Assembly (NCBI GenBank): GCA_963971305.1
Contig: OZ020304.1
Span: forward strand, 18,706,103 to 18,770,102
Origin: Arcuatula senhousia
Taxonomy: Eukaryota; Mollusca; Bivalvia; Mytilida; Mytilidae
DNA length: 64,000 nt
Direction of reading: 5' to 3'
Part shown: positions 12,501-23,545 of the stretch, piece after piece
Layout: each line of letters opens with the position of its first letter
Numbering within the stretch: the first letter of the stretch is position 1
Notes under the pieces: generated by a model
Told to the model about the DNA's origin: nothing
Database searches by the model: none
Seen by the model: only the letters and a program-made list of their open reading frames with translations
Translations under genes and position numbers: made by a program

Positions 12501-12569
12501 AAAACCTGTTAGACAGACAGTTAAATGTGAAACAGATAGTTTTAGGCTCTGTGAGTCCCATGTTGTCAG
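12501..12569 (+). CDS. NRXN: Neurexin exon: LNS4, 69 nt
   Basis: The acceptor is TTCTTTTAG at 12500 and the donor is CAG|GTAAGT at 12570. The 69 nt are phase 1 on both sides and encode ENLLDRQLNVKQIVLGSVSP and a few more residues. It fits the strand preceding the closing LNS4 motif. It could be skipped without a frameshift, but that would remove a core strand, so I take it as constitutive. Confidence 0.85.
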
Positions 12570-13053
12570 GTAAGTCTTAATAATCCCCATCTCTATTAAA
12601 AAGTGACCACAAACCCAATACAATCCTAACAAGTTCAGAGAGGCTAGAGTAAAGAAAAAGCTGTCTGCTGTCTGTCATTGTATTCTACCATTTGGAATTC
12701 CTGTAACAAATATCTCAGATTGAAATAAAATACAATTAAAGTATATTGTAAAAGTACTTCGATTTGTGTTTATCAGCTTCTGTGGATTGGGAATAAATGT
12801 GTTATTTTAACAAATTCATGATAGTAATCAATGCAACATAAGTAGATCATTTATTTTTCGTTGGGCATCAAGTTTTGTGGTTTGCCTTAGCCACAAAAAT
12901 CACAAAAATTTGTACATTATTTAATTTTATGATGATTGGGCATCTAATTCCCGTTAAAAGCAACGCTTTGAAAGTTTGTTAATTTACTTGCAGTGATTAG
13001 ACAAAATTAACAGTGCATACTTTTAAAATTCTTCAGGCCTTGTGATCAACAAG

Positions 13054-13265
13054 TACTGTGGTTTCATTTTTATTCATGGGATATCAATTTTCGTGGTTTT
13101 CGTGGGTGACCTTGACCCACGAAATTTGGTACCCGACGAAATGGAAATTTAACATTGATTTGTATGCTGGCGACAACAAAACCACGAAATTTAGAATCAA
13201 CGAACTGATTCTTTTTCGTCAAACCACGAAAATTGGTACCCACGAAAATAAATGAATCCACAGTA
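13054..13265. mobile_element. MITE with TACTGTGG terminal inverted repeats
   Basis: The element begins TACTGTGGTTTCATT and ends AATGAATCCACAGTA. Long imperfect inverted arms carry AATTTTCGTGG and CCACGAAAATT, and further ones lie inward. It is about 212 bp with no coding capacity. A second complete copy is at 22885-23097, a partial one at about 20953-21119, and degenerate ones near 17190-17280 and 59700-59911. Confidence 0.85.
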
Positions 13266-14729
13266 TAATATTCTGTTGTTTCATAATTAGTTTTACTGTG
13301 CTTGGTGCTTGTTACTTGTTACTTCACTTCCATGTGAACTTATAAGATGTTTTAAAGAATCCTTATTTTATAAAAAAGTAAAATGTTTCTCTTGGTAAAA
13401 GCGCCCCATGTTCTAGCTTTCATTTAATTAAAGCTTCTTTTCGCAATTAAAGTATGGATTTTTTCTCTTTCATTCTCACAGCAGTTAAAAGTTCCCATCA
13501 CAAATAACAGCTTTTAGTCCCAGATCACTTGTTTTGATTCTAAAGGCAAAAACAGCAGTATGACATAAAAACCAAGGAATCCATTGATATGCTTCGTTGA
13601 TGGACTGTTAGGTGTTTTTTATGTACAAGATCAGAATAAATGGATTGGTTCCAAGGTTAAAATTTAGTATGCCGATTATCGATTTGAAATATAGGCTTTT
13701 ATCACATCGCGTTTTTTTTCCATTGGAAGCTAAGTTTAATTTGTAATGACATTTGAGATAAAAGCTTTGTTCAAATTACATCTTTAGTTTTGTAATTTAA
13801 TGTGTTTCATTTTGTAATTTGGACTCTGTCGTTGCCACTTATTTGGTGGTAATTATTTCTGATTTGTAATTTCCGTCTCTCAATCAGCTTTAAATTTGTC
13901 ATAATTTAAGACTTCAAATTCCTTGTAAAATGCACACAAATTGCATTGATATCAACCTGCAAAGATTTCATTTGTGATTTACAGCTTTTCGATTATGTAG
14001 AATGTAAAATAAGACAAATTTATAGTTCTTTATTCATACTATATGCTTTATGAGAAGCCATGTGATATTTTATGCTGCCACCCACACATTGTAATTGCTG
14101 AATTGAACAATATGCAGTTAATTAGTAGCTTAAGGTTTATGTTGATTGAACTTGGAATTTCTGAATAATCATTTAGAGCACTTTTTAAAAAATGATTCAA
14201 TATGTTTAATAATTTTGGAATGATAAACTTGTTGTATTTTAGAATCCTTTAAATCACTGACATTTCAGAATGATGGCACTGAATAGAATTTTCTGATCAT
14301 GAAAGTAGTTTTCGGAGTAATATGTTCTTAAACTTCTTTTTAATCTTTTATATAAAACTTTTATCTAAATATATTAAACATAGTCTAGATCAGTTCCTGG
14401 CATTTTTCATTTGAAATCGATTTGTCTTACTACCAATATCAGGGTACCAATTACCCTTACAAATCTTGCTGTATAGCTATTAAATTGGTCTGGTTTTACT
14501 TGGAACACTTTTCTTTAGTTATTTGATAACTGTACGGTTGGTTTTGAATCATGTCCTATATAATTATATCCCGGCTTTGAAGAAAAGGGGGGTATACTGT
14601 TTTACCTGTGTCAGTTACGAGTTCAGTAGTTGCCAACCGGTAGTTCTGTCACTCTTTTTAGGCATTGTTTCAAAGTTGGGGTATCACTACTGATCATTGG
14701 CTCAAAGATGTCTTGTTTTTATCATGGTC

Positions 14730-14840
14730 CAATTGAAAAATAGCAGGCAGTGACATCTGGTGTATGAATTGTTTTCCTTGTGTCCTTGTTCGATAAGTGT
14801 AGTGTACAGTTATTCCACATCTCATTGTTATCTTACAATG
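14730..14840 (+). repeat. Short dispersed repeat (ATTCCACATCTC family)
   Basis: It contains GGCAGTGACATCTGGT, then GTGTACAGTTATTCCACATCTC. Related copies are at about 19852-19935 (+), 45715-45905 (+), 60290-60410 (-), 25590-25665 (-) and 62625-62698 (+). The best are those at 19852 and 60290, which share GACCTCTGGTCATGTTGAAGA. The class is unknown; it could be a SINE or a MITE remnant. Confidence 0.6.
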
Positions 14841-14959
14841 ACTTGGTTCTTTAACTTTTAAATTCTTCAACAATAACAAAAAACAAGTCTTTTGTTGGGC
14901 AAACAATGCACCTTTACTCATTTCTGAACTTATTTTACCTTATATTATGTACTAAATGA

Positions 14960-15880
14960 CTATGATGACCTTGCAAATCTAAGAGTATTAAACCAAGCCT
15001 ATTAAATGAGTGCTTATTGATTAAAATTTATTTTCTATCATTAATGTTAAAATTACATCTTAAGATGTTCTTGACTCAACGTAAGGGAATGTTCGACTCA
15101 AAATTTACGGTAAAAGGATGGAAAAAGCTCAATGTGGATTAAGAGTGAACTGAAATAGACTTGCAGATCTAGGAGTGTTACAACTAGCCTATTATTGCAG
15201 AAATAACCCAAGTGTGAACGTTTCGTGTTGGGAAGTTCCTTCAACATGTTCAAATGTTAATTGATAAGTTCCTGAAAAAGTTCCATTTTTCAGTAGACAA
15301 TGTTCATAGTACATATTTGTATTCATGCTCAAAACAACTTTTATTTACCAGGAGACAATACAACAAAAGTTGACAGCATACCTTATGAACAAATGTAACT
15401 TTTAAGGAACTTCTAAATAGAACCACTTCAAAACATGAAGGAACTTCCCAACACAAATCATTCACACTTGGGTTATTTCTGCAGTAAAATATTATTACCT
15501 CTATTCCTTATTGAAATCTTCAATGAGAAAATTTTATCCTAAGACATATAAGATGTTTTAGACTCATTATTTAGAAAGATGGAAAAAACTTGATATTGCA
15601 AATCTAGGAGTGTTTCAACAAGCCTATTAAACTATAACTACTTTTATTCCTCTGTTAAATCTCCAATGAGAAAATTACATCCTAAGACATTTTAGGTTCG
15701 GTGCTTAGGGAAGATTGGGAGAAAAACCTCTATAAGAATAGAGAAAGTGAACTGAAATGCACTCTTGGAAATCTTATTACTCAAGATATAACTACTGTAG
15801 CTCTGAGAGGAGAAATCAATGAGAAAACATTCAATCATTTATATTACAGACTTTATAGCCATATTTGTCTAGCTGTGTCA
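14960..15880 (+). repeat. Degenerate tandem repeat, units of ~190 bp or more
   Basis: Recurring words are GCAAATCTA-GAGTGTT, CAAGCCTATTAAA and ATGAGAAAATTACATCCTAAGA, seen near 14975, 15165 and 15600 and in shorter matches to about 15830. The unit starting near 15165 is interrupted by the MITE at 15195-15486. No coding function is apparent. Confidence 0.6.
15195..15486. mobile_element. MITE with ~50-bp terminal inverted repeats
   Basis: The left end reads TTGCAGAAATAACCCAAGTG, with GTTGGGAAGTTCCTTCA further in. The right end is its inverse: TGAAGGAACTTCCCAAC, then CACTTGGGTTATTTCTGCAG. It is about 290 bp with no ORF and sits inside a tandem repeat unit. Target-site limits are uncertain, probably TA. 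Confidence 0.85.
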
Positions 15881-16395
15881 TAATATAACCCTTCAATCAT
15901 AAGATTATTCCACAGGAGTGTAGCTATGACTCACACTTTTAACTGTTAAATTAAAGTCCATGAGGCAACTGTAACTATCATGTTGCCATTAATGGTAGAC
16001 CCTTTATATTCATATCTGTGTTATGATATTATTCTTAAAAGATTATTCCATAAGAGGGCTGTTTTGACTTTTACATTTTAACCATTAGTCTTGTTGGATA
16101 TGCATGTATGTCCATGAGACAACACCTAACAAGTACACCCCTCAAATACCCATATTTGTAATATTACCCTTCAATCATTTACTATTCCACAGTAGTTCAG
16201 CTCTGTTAAATAACTTATTTTTCAAAGCAACTTTTTAACAAGCTTCAATATGCACCCTTTCATGTACATGTAATGTAAACTTAGTTGAAGAACTTGGTGT
16301 GTATATAACACATGGACGTAATGATGTATTTAAAACTTAAACACAAAACATGATTTCTGGTGATATTGTAAACCTATCTTTGATTTTTGTTGTAG

Positions 16396-17139
16396 ATGAA
16401 TATATATTCAGTGACTCCGAAGTATCAGAAATACGAAGGATACAACATGAAGACACCATACAGAGACGTGACTATGGCTTCTTTGGAGCTATGCAACAAT
16501 TCATTTTCAACAACATCGACTATTTTGACCTTGCAAAGTCACGGAAACTTGAAAATATAGAAGTGACGGCCATCTTTGATACTGAAGATCCTGTCTTAAT
16601 TGACCCTGTGACCTTTAAATCTAAAGATGCCTTTGTCAGTTTATCACCTTTAGATGCCAATACACATTTTCATATCTATTTGAAGTTTAAAACAACAGAG
16701 CCTGATGGTTTGATTCTATTTAATGGAGGCAAGCAGGATTTTCTAGCATTGGAACTCCAGGGTGGCAATCTGCATTATGTTTACGATACTGGGAATGGCG
16801 GCAGAAGAATTTTTGTCACCACACGTCAAAAGTTAAACAATAACTTATGGCATGATGTCTCACTCATAAGAAGTAGTGTAGAACGACAATTGATCCGAGT
16901 GGATGATAACCCACCAACCATTGAAGATATGCAGGATTTTAGTTCTGTACATTTTAACCTTGACGGTGACCTCTACATTGGAGGGGTCAGTAAAATGATG
17001 TTCAACACGCTACCTACCAGGATATCGTCACGTCATGGTTTTCAGGGATGCCTTGCCTCTCTGGATCTGAACGGTATTAAACCAAATCTGTTTAAAGCAG
17101 CTGGTGGGAATAACAATGGAATAGCTGAGAGCTGCCTAG
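16396..17139 (+). CDS. NRXN: Neurexin exon: end of LNS4 and most of LNS5
   Basis: The acceptor is GTTGTAG at 16395 and the donor is CTAG|GTAAGA at 17140. The 744 nt are phase 1 on both sides. LNS4 closes with FFGAMQQFIFNN (A in place of the usual C or H), then LNS5 starts at DPVTFKSKDAFVSL. LNS5 contains LKFKTTEPDGLILFNGG, LHYVYDTGNGG, WHDVSLIRSS, LYIGGVSKMMFNTLP and HGFQGCLASLDLNG. This last block is nearly identical to vertebrate neurexins. The pair of cysteines that vertebrates have at the very end of LNS4 is absent (LAKSRKLENIEV). Confidence 0.94.
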
Positions 17140-18165
17140 GTAAGAACTATTTTCAGGTTAATACAGTATAAAAAAATTAAAATGACTTGCAAATGGTTTC
17201 AAATTTCATGGATGAAGGCTAACCATGAAAACAACAAAAATTGATCCCCCATGAATAATAATGAAACCACAGTAATTTAATTTTTTAAAAACTTTTTAAA
17301 AGAAGCATAACTAGAAAATTGATTATACCCCACACAACTAAGTTTCAGATGATAGAATGTTTTTGACCGGTCCGTCATCTGTGATCAAAGTTTGTGGAAG
17401 CAACTCCTCTGAAACTAATGAACCAAATTTAATGAACCTTGATATGCAAGAAGTATGCCAAAAGTAGTTGCATATTGCTAGGAATATTTTATCTGTAAAG
17501 TTTTTGAGAGTAATGGTGGTAAAATAAAAAATCCTGATATATCATCATGAGGACACAACTCCTTTTAAAACAACTGGACTGAATTTCTTAAAACTTGGTA
17601 TGCAAGAAGAACATTAGATGTAGTTTTGCATATTGCCAGGAATTTTTTATCTGCACAATTTTGTTTGAGTAATGGCCCTTTCAACTTAAAAATTTACTGA
17701 AATTACACATTTCAACCTAAATGGTTGTATTAGTTTGATAGAATTTTTGTCATAATATTATACATGCGAGTTCACTTTTACTATGCTTGCTGTATTTTAA
17801 CACTAATTCTTTCAGGACGATATTGAATAGTTCAATACATGGGGTATGTGAGAGCATTCACTACTAAGATTTTTTCATTTATTAAGATATTCCTAATGCA
17901 GACAGTCTCTCTTCTGTTAAGGAGAGGAAATATATAGGCTTAGTCCTGCTTTCCAATCCTTTTCATGTTATTTTCATGAATAAAATATGTTCAAATCAAA
18001 TCAAATCAAATCTTCTGTTTATTTGGATTCCAATGAAACTTTGTATGTTTATTTGCAACATACATGCAAGATAAGTTAGTGATAGAGAATACAAAATAAA
18101 GGTTAGAGTGATCATCAAATAACATTAATACAGACTCAATGAATTATTACTGTATTTTTACATAG
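17140..18165 (+). other. NRXN: Neurexin intron with degenerate repeats
   Basis: It holds a partial TACTGTGG-type MITE near 17190-17280 and a degenerate GGGAGACAT-family element at about 17310-17700, recognisable by CAACTCCTCTGAAACTAATGA and GGAATTTTTTATC. The rest is AT-rich. No further exon was found. Confidence 0.6.
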
Positions 18166-18285
18166 GACCAAGCAGTGGCTGTAGTGACAGTTCCTGTCAT
18201 AATAGTGGCCGCTGTGTGCCACGGTGGAACTCGTTCACCTGTGATTGTGATATGACATCGTTTACTGGGCCCACGTGTAATGAAG
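18166..18285 (+). CDS. NRXN: Neurexin exon: EGF3
   Basis: The acceptor is TTACATAG at 18165 and the donor is GAAG|GTATGA at 18286. The 120 nt are phase 1 on both sides. The peptide has six cysteines in EGF spacing and the neurexin-specific ending CDCDMTSFTGPTCNE. EGF3 precedes LNS6 in all alpha-neurexins. Confidence 0.94.
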
Positions 18286-18560
18286 GTATGAATAAGTTAT
18301 GAATATCACAAGAGTGAAAAATCCGAGTTATAAAGTGGTGATCGAACATTGGGTAGGCCAGAAAAAATAATTGTCACAGTTAGTTTCAGCAACTTTTAAT
18401 CATGACCTCTTGATGTTTGGTATACAGCATCATCATGAAGTCCCATATGGCATGTGTGGTGGGAATAAATTTCAAGTCAGTTGTTCACTTAGTTCTTTTG
18501 CCATTTTTTTCCTATGGCAGAAATTCATTTTTATTAACAGAAGAATTAGGAAAAAATAAA
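18286..18560 (+). repeat. Degenerate GTGAAAAATCC-family repeat
   Basis: It contains GAGTGAAAAATCCGAGTTATAAA and CTTGATGTTTGGTATACAGCATCA. Fuller relatives are at 25915-26490, 33985-34200 and 61970-62170, with fragments near 21240-21320 and 63930-64000. No coding function. Confidence 0.6.
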
Positions 18561-19016
18561 CACATCAGATAAGTCATTTTATCTAAAATTTTATATACTG
18601 TATTTTTATTTAAATAAAGCAATTATAATTTGCTGGCATCGTGATTGAAAAAAACTTTGCCCTTAGCATTGATATGAATTTATGTATTTATATATAATTA
18701 TATATTTGATATAAGTCACAAGGAACTTAATAATAGTTGTCATTTTCTTTGGACTGGAATATTCTGCTATATCATTGCATTTATAAGAGTAATTGTGAAT
18801 ATATTTTTTTATTATTTAACAAAGGCGTATATGGGATATTTTTTATTATATTTCTAAAATGTTGCGTTAAGATTCATGATTCAGAGAACCAAAGAAGATG
18901 TTTAAGAAACAAAGAAATGGCATTATGGACATTCCTTTCTAAATATTCTATTCATAATTAAATAAGATAAAATAAATAATACTTCAACCACAAACATTTC
19001 TCTTCTTTTGCTTTAG

Positions 19017-19195
19017 AGAGTGTATCCTACTCCTTTGGTGTCCATGGAGGACTTATTACCTATGAGAGGTCGAAAGGGAACTATTTTGACACCACCCAGG
19101 ATCAGTTTGCCCTTGGATTCAGCACATCAAGGAGAAATGCTATCTTATTCAGAGTCGAAAGTGAAAAGGGAAAAGATTTCATTGAGTTGTCATTG
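19017..19195 (+). CDS. NRXN: Neurexin exon: start of LNS6
   Basis: The acceptor is TTTGCTTTAG at 19016 and the donor is TTG|GTAATC at 19196. The 179 nt run from phase 1 to phase 0. The peptide ESVSYSFGVHGGLITYE...DQFALGFSTSRRNAILFRVES matches the start of LNS6 (GG-ITY, LAIGFST). LNS6 is the neuroligin-, LRRTM- and cerebellin-binding domain shared by alpha- and beta-neurexins. Confidence 0.94.
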
Positions 19196-20059
19196 GTAAT
19201 CAAATCATAAGGAATTATCTGCATTTTTCATCATTCATGCTTTCATTGCAAAATGCACTTGCAATGTTAAAGAATTATGAAATATAATGACCTAGTTAGA
19301 TAGGGAAATGATAAAAAGTTTGAAGTTTTTCTGTTAAGTGAAAGGAGTGAAATTATTAAGATATGAGAGAATGCTTCTATTATTTGATGCACTGTTGTGT
19401 TTTGTTTTATCTCATATCATATAAGATTTGTGAATGAAATTCAATCAGAATTTTGCACCTAATCATCAGCTTGAAGACTAAACAAAAAGTTCATGTACTG
19501 ATATTTTATTCACTGAGTTACAATACAGACAACATTAATTTAACAAATTACATTTAGTTGAAAATTAAAATTTCATGGAACTGAAGCGTTGTTAGTACAT
19601 TAGGTTTAAGCTGTAAGCTGATACATTAATTTGTTTGGGTTGAATGGAACATGAAATGGCTTTATTGGCCATTGGGGTCGGGAGGGGGAGGGGGTTGTTA
19701 TTTACAAGCTGAGTAAAATACCAACCTTTGATAGGTTACTTAGGATTATATACTTTTGTTTGTCCTTGTCAACTATCTGTTTTTTGTTTTATGTCCAGAA
19801 ATGGGTCTTTCGTTGATAATCTAGGGAGTTGTTTGAATCTGATGTATTGTATTTTTAGTCTTTAGCCAATGCAAGACAGCGAGCAGTGACCTCTGGTCAT
19901 GTTGAAGACTGCTGGCTGTTTTCCATTGTGATTTTTTTAGTTGCCAAACAGACAACAAAAAAAGAAAAAGAAAATGCACAACAAGCCTGCAGCATTATAT
20001 CTCAACATAGCAATTCTCAGTTGAGACCTTCTGTAAATATTTTTACTATTATGTTTTAG
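19196..20059 (+). other. NRXN: Neurexin intron with one dispersed repeat
   Basis: A copy of the ATTCCACATCTC dispersed family lies at about 19852-19935 (AATGCAAGACAGCGAGCAGT, then GACTGCTGGCTGTTTTCC), clearly related to the reversed copy at 60290-60410. Otherwise there is AT-rich sequence without exons. Confidence 0.6.
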
Positions 20060-20234
20060 AGCAATGGTAATTTACTGGCAATCTACAACATGGGCACAGA
20101 TAGAAAAATTCCAATAGGCGAAACTTTGAAAACTTTTGACGACAGAAAGTACCACATTGTCAGGTTCAAACGTTCTGGTTCTAATGCCACGATGCAGATC
20201 GACAACGATCGACCGATTACCAAAATACCAGACG
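20060..20234 (+). CDS. NRXN: Neurexin exon: LNS6 middle, up to splice site 4
   Basis: The acceptor is ATGTTTTAG at 20059 and the donor is GACG|GTAAGT at 20235. The 175 nt run from phase 0 to phase 1. The peptide contains FDDRKYHIVRFKRSGSNATM and QIDNDRPITKIPDG. Vertebrate neurexins read VERYPAG at the same place, immediately before the splice site 4 insert, so this exon end is the SS4 position. Confidence 0.95.
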
Positions 20235-21239
20235 GTAAGTACTGTATGGAATGCTGCCATTTTTCTTCCGCCACAACATGTCAAAAATTTTACAATCCCT
20301 CATTGAAAAGCAGTTACTATGTAATCTTTGTTTATTTAAGGAGAGAGGCTGTTTGTATTGTTAAGGCGTGAAATGAATGAACATTTCTACCCTCAATTGT
20401 TCGATTGTATACCTTGTTTGATAAGAAAGTGACTCTGATCAACAATTTAAGCTGGTATCTTCTGACATTAACTCAATATTTTCAATACAAGTAATGTTTA
20501 TGTATTTTATCTTGTACTGAGATTATTGTAACAGTTGAAATTTATTTGTTCAGAAAGTAATAAAGCGACTAGACTATAATGTTATCAAAATAGTTCATCA
20601 ACATCATTTTTTTTCTATGTTATTTCTTTACACTTTCACTAAAACAGATTTATTTCTTTTTCTTTTTACTTTTTGCAACCTGGAGTTTGATTTTTGTTAA
20701 TTTTAAGATGTATTTTAACAAATGTTTGATATGAAATGTTTTGATTGTAATGAGTTACGATATAATGGATGTTGTATTTTGTTATAAAAACATTTTTGAT
20801 CGATATGATGTATAATGCTTTGAAAGAATAATTAATGATTCTTATGTAACTTTGTAATGCAAACATTTCAATGTAGACCTTTTTCTCAATGGTCTTTTAG
20901 TGCAGATTTTTATTGAATGAAGGCAATTTTACAAACTGTCATTTCATATTATTCGTGGGGTATAAATTTTTCGTTGTTTTTGTGGGTGGCCTTTACCCAA
21001 GAAATTTGATTCCCCTGAAAAGAAATTTAACATCGATATGTATGCTGAAGACTTTAGAACCATGAATTTAAGTATCCACGAACTGATCCTTTTTCATCAA
21101 ACCACGAAAATTGGTATTTGAAGTACTGAAAGTTTTGCTTTTTTCACGTATTTAAATCAGTTTATGGACATTTGTTCCTTAATAGGTTTTTATAAAACTT
21201 AACAGATTTATTTTTATTTTGTTATCAGGTTTTCACTGA

Positions 21240-21960
21240 GACAAAAATTCAGGATAATGTTGTAACTACTATTCACAGCCCCTTGATATTTAGTATACAA
21301 CATCAGCATGAGGTCCCATTAAGGTAGAGCGTGGCACTTGGGGCCAAAATTAATTTGTCAATAGATTTTCTTCAAAATTGGCATAAATGTCCAAAATGGT
21401 GTACTCTTTCATAATTTGATTCAAAATTCATGGGTTTCTTCCCTACTTTTCGAGTTATATCAAGTTAAAGTATCAATATTTTACTATGAATTATATAGGA
21501 AAAGCCATAAAAACAAACAAAGATGTTCCATTACTTTTTTTCCTGTCAATAAATTTCCCTCATTTTTTTACACTTTTTAGATCTTGCAACAATTCATTAT
21601 CTTAAATCAATTTAAGGTCGGGTTTCTTCACTTGATTTTTACAAGCAAGCAAGGATAGGAGCCAAAAACGATGATGTTTCATGATTTTTGCCAAATTACC
21701 TCCCTTGACCATACTTTAGCTTAAACTTTATACTACTTTTAGAATACAAATTTTAATCATATTAAATAAAATATGTCTAAACTAGGTATACAGATTCTAA
21801 AAACACAAAAATCTCAAAATATTTTTCAAATTTCATTTTATTTTGGACAAGTCACATGACCACTGTCCTTCTCCACCTTAAATGGGATATAATTTTAAGT
21901 TTGTCACTTATCTATGTTCTGTTTAATGAAGCCCTGCCATTTTTAACTTTCATAGATTTT
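21240..21960 (+). repeat. GTGAAAAATCC-family fragment split by a MITE
   Basis: The fragment CAGCCCCTTGATATTTAGTATAC...GAGGTCCCA continues on the far side of the TTAA-flanked element (21323-21877) as ATGGGATATAATTTTAAGTTTGTCACTTATC. Intact relatives near 26180-26290 have these two halves adjacent, which shows the MITE landed in an existing repeat. Confidence 0.75.
21323..21877. mobile_element. TTAA-flanked MITE (GGTAGAG termini)
   Basis: It is flanked by TTAA on both sides (21319-21322 and 21878-21881). The ends are GGTAGAGCG and CTCCACC, an imperfect inverted repeat. It is 555 bp, non-coding, and related in its terminal bases to the element at 47571-48098. TTAA duplication is typical of piggyBac-type transposition, which is an inference here. 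Confidence 0.75.
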
Positions 21961-22591
21961 TAAAGAGAAAAAAATAGACTTCTCCCAATATAGAGGATCA
22001 ATTTGAAGTAGGGGATGTTCTAAATGAGTTTGCTTGCAGTTCTAGTTTTAAGTACATTGTTATATTTTTGATATTATGTGAATATTTATTTATTTTGTTT
22101 AATAATATATTTTTGAAAACCTAAGATAGCCCGGCTGGGTTAGACATAAGAATTTAAGACTTATGGAAAGTTATTTTTGTGTGGTTAAGTGAATGATTAA
22201 GTTTGAAAAATACTTTTGCAATATGTACCACATGTATTTTGCTTCAAATTTTATATTACCAACTCATTTTTAATGGTACTACCACTGGTTTGCTGTTATT
22301 TATTTAATTTTTAAATTATAAATAGGTTTACATAAGTGTTCATAAATTAATATACTTTTTTACCATTCCATTTGTACTCTTTGTATATTTAAAGTTTTTA
22401 TCCAGTCTGCTTCTAGACTGTTTAGTAAGAGTTTTTCTTAAGACCTTACAGTTTTTATCACGCATGTAAAAAAGGTCTTTTCTTTCAAAATTATAAAAAT
22501 CTTTGAACTTGGTTAATAACAAGGGAGATAAATGGAATTGTACAAAGGTATCATTTCTGTATAGTAATTATATGATTTTAATGCTTCATAG

Positions 22592-22639
22592 TTTCGCTGG
22601 AATCTGATCTTTATGATTTACAACTGGATAATAAAGAAG
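22592..22639 (+). CDS. NRXN: Candidate neurexin splice site 4 cassette exon
   Basis: The 48 nt are preceded by a pyrimidine-rich TTAATGCTTCATAG and followed by GAAG|GTACAG at 22640. They are phase 1 on both sides, so inclusion adds exactly 16 residues (VSLESDLYDLQLDNKE) between exons 20060-20234 and 25473-25577, which also join directly in frame. This is precisely where vertebrate neurexins carry the 30-residue SS4 insert, whose end (DEWLLDKG) is loosely similar to YDLQLDNKE. The donor is weaker than its neighbours, as expected for a regulated exon. There is no transcript evidence. Confidence 0.65.
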
Positions 22640-22731
22640 GTACAGTCATTTACAGATACTGGGTCAATACAAAGATATTTCACAGATATTCAAGCAAGGC
22701 AAAGATCAAAATAATACTAATGTCACAAAAG

Positions 22732-23210
22732 GGGCCTCGGTGGGCCAGTGGTCTAAGGCACTGGTTTAAACTATTTACACTATTGATCACTAGCCGATCA
22801 CTTCTAAGGTGGTGTTTGAGTCCTGTTTGTAATTAACAAACAAAAAAGGGACTTCCCTACCTGTATGTTATTAGGTTTGTCAGTTACTGTGGTTTCATTA
22901 TTATTTGTGGGGTATCAATTTTTCGTGGTTTTCATGGGTAGCCTTGAACCATGAAATTTGATATCCCACTAAAAGGAAATTTAACATTGGTGTGTATGCT
23001 ACAGACTTAAGAACCACAAATTTAAGAATCCACAAACTGATACTTTTTCACCAAACCACGAAAATTGGTACCCACGAAAATAAATGAATCCACAGTATCT
23101 GCCCAAGGTCAGTGGTTTCCTCTGGGTACTTCAGTTTCCTCCACCATTATATGGCCTCGGTGTGTTGAAAAGGCTGTTAAACCTTAACACACACACACAC
23201 ACACATAAAG
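22732..23210 (+). mobile_element. tRNA-derived SINE (RUDI-like), interrupted
   Basis: The head at about 22733-22836 has an A-box-like GGGCCAGTGGTCTAAGGCAC and a B-box-like GGTGTTTGAGTCC. After an insertion comes the conserved SINE domain GGTTTCCTCTGGGTACTTCA followed by GTTTCCTCCACCATTA, then GGCTGTTAAACC and an (AC)n tail. This organisation matches bivalve SINEs with a shared central domain. A TACTGTGG-type MITE splits it at 22885-23097. Confidence 0.78.
22885..23097. mobile_element. TACTGTGG-type MITE inside the SINE
   Basis: The ends are TACTGTGGTTTCATT and AATGAATCCACAGTA, and it is about 213 bp. It is a close relative of the element at 13054-13265. The flanking bases belong to the SINE body on both sides. 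Confidence 0.85.
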
Positions 23211-23545
23211 TTCTTGTGTGATTGTTCTGTTGTAGAATAAACAGGAGGTAAAAAAACGCCATGTTACTTGAATGCCTTTTATGAGTGAATTTCCATTGCT
23301 ATTTTGTTAGAATGAAATGATTTGAATGTTCATCGAAAACTACCAGCAGGTGAAAATATGCCAAAAAGTCACTCTATTAACATTTTAATGGTCACTTTGC
23401 AACCTTTACATGTGGGCAGTACCTTGTGGCAGCACAGTTATCCATAAAGACATCACTCTAGATGATTTAAATTTTTTTAGACCAAGAACACTACATACCA
23501 TGGAATACCACTCATCTAATTTGTGGTGTTTTGAATACTTCTTTT

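Larger units (their letters stand above)
12570..16395 (+). other. NRXN: Neurexin intron with several repeats, no gene seen
   Basis: An intron of about 3.8 kb. It holds a TACTGTGG-type MITE (13054-13265), a degenerate tandem repeat with a second MITE inside it (about 14960-15880), and a further degenerate repeated stretch around 15890-16250 sharing CTTCAATCATAAGATTATTCC-like words. Small ORFs here look like chance. Confidence 0.6.

Noticed and set aside
22733..22836. A functional tRNA gene
   Set aside because: The A- and B-box-like words are present but a cloverleaf does not close, and the sequence continues into a SINE central domain.
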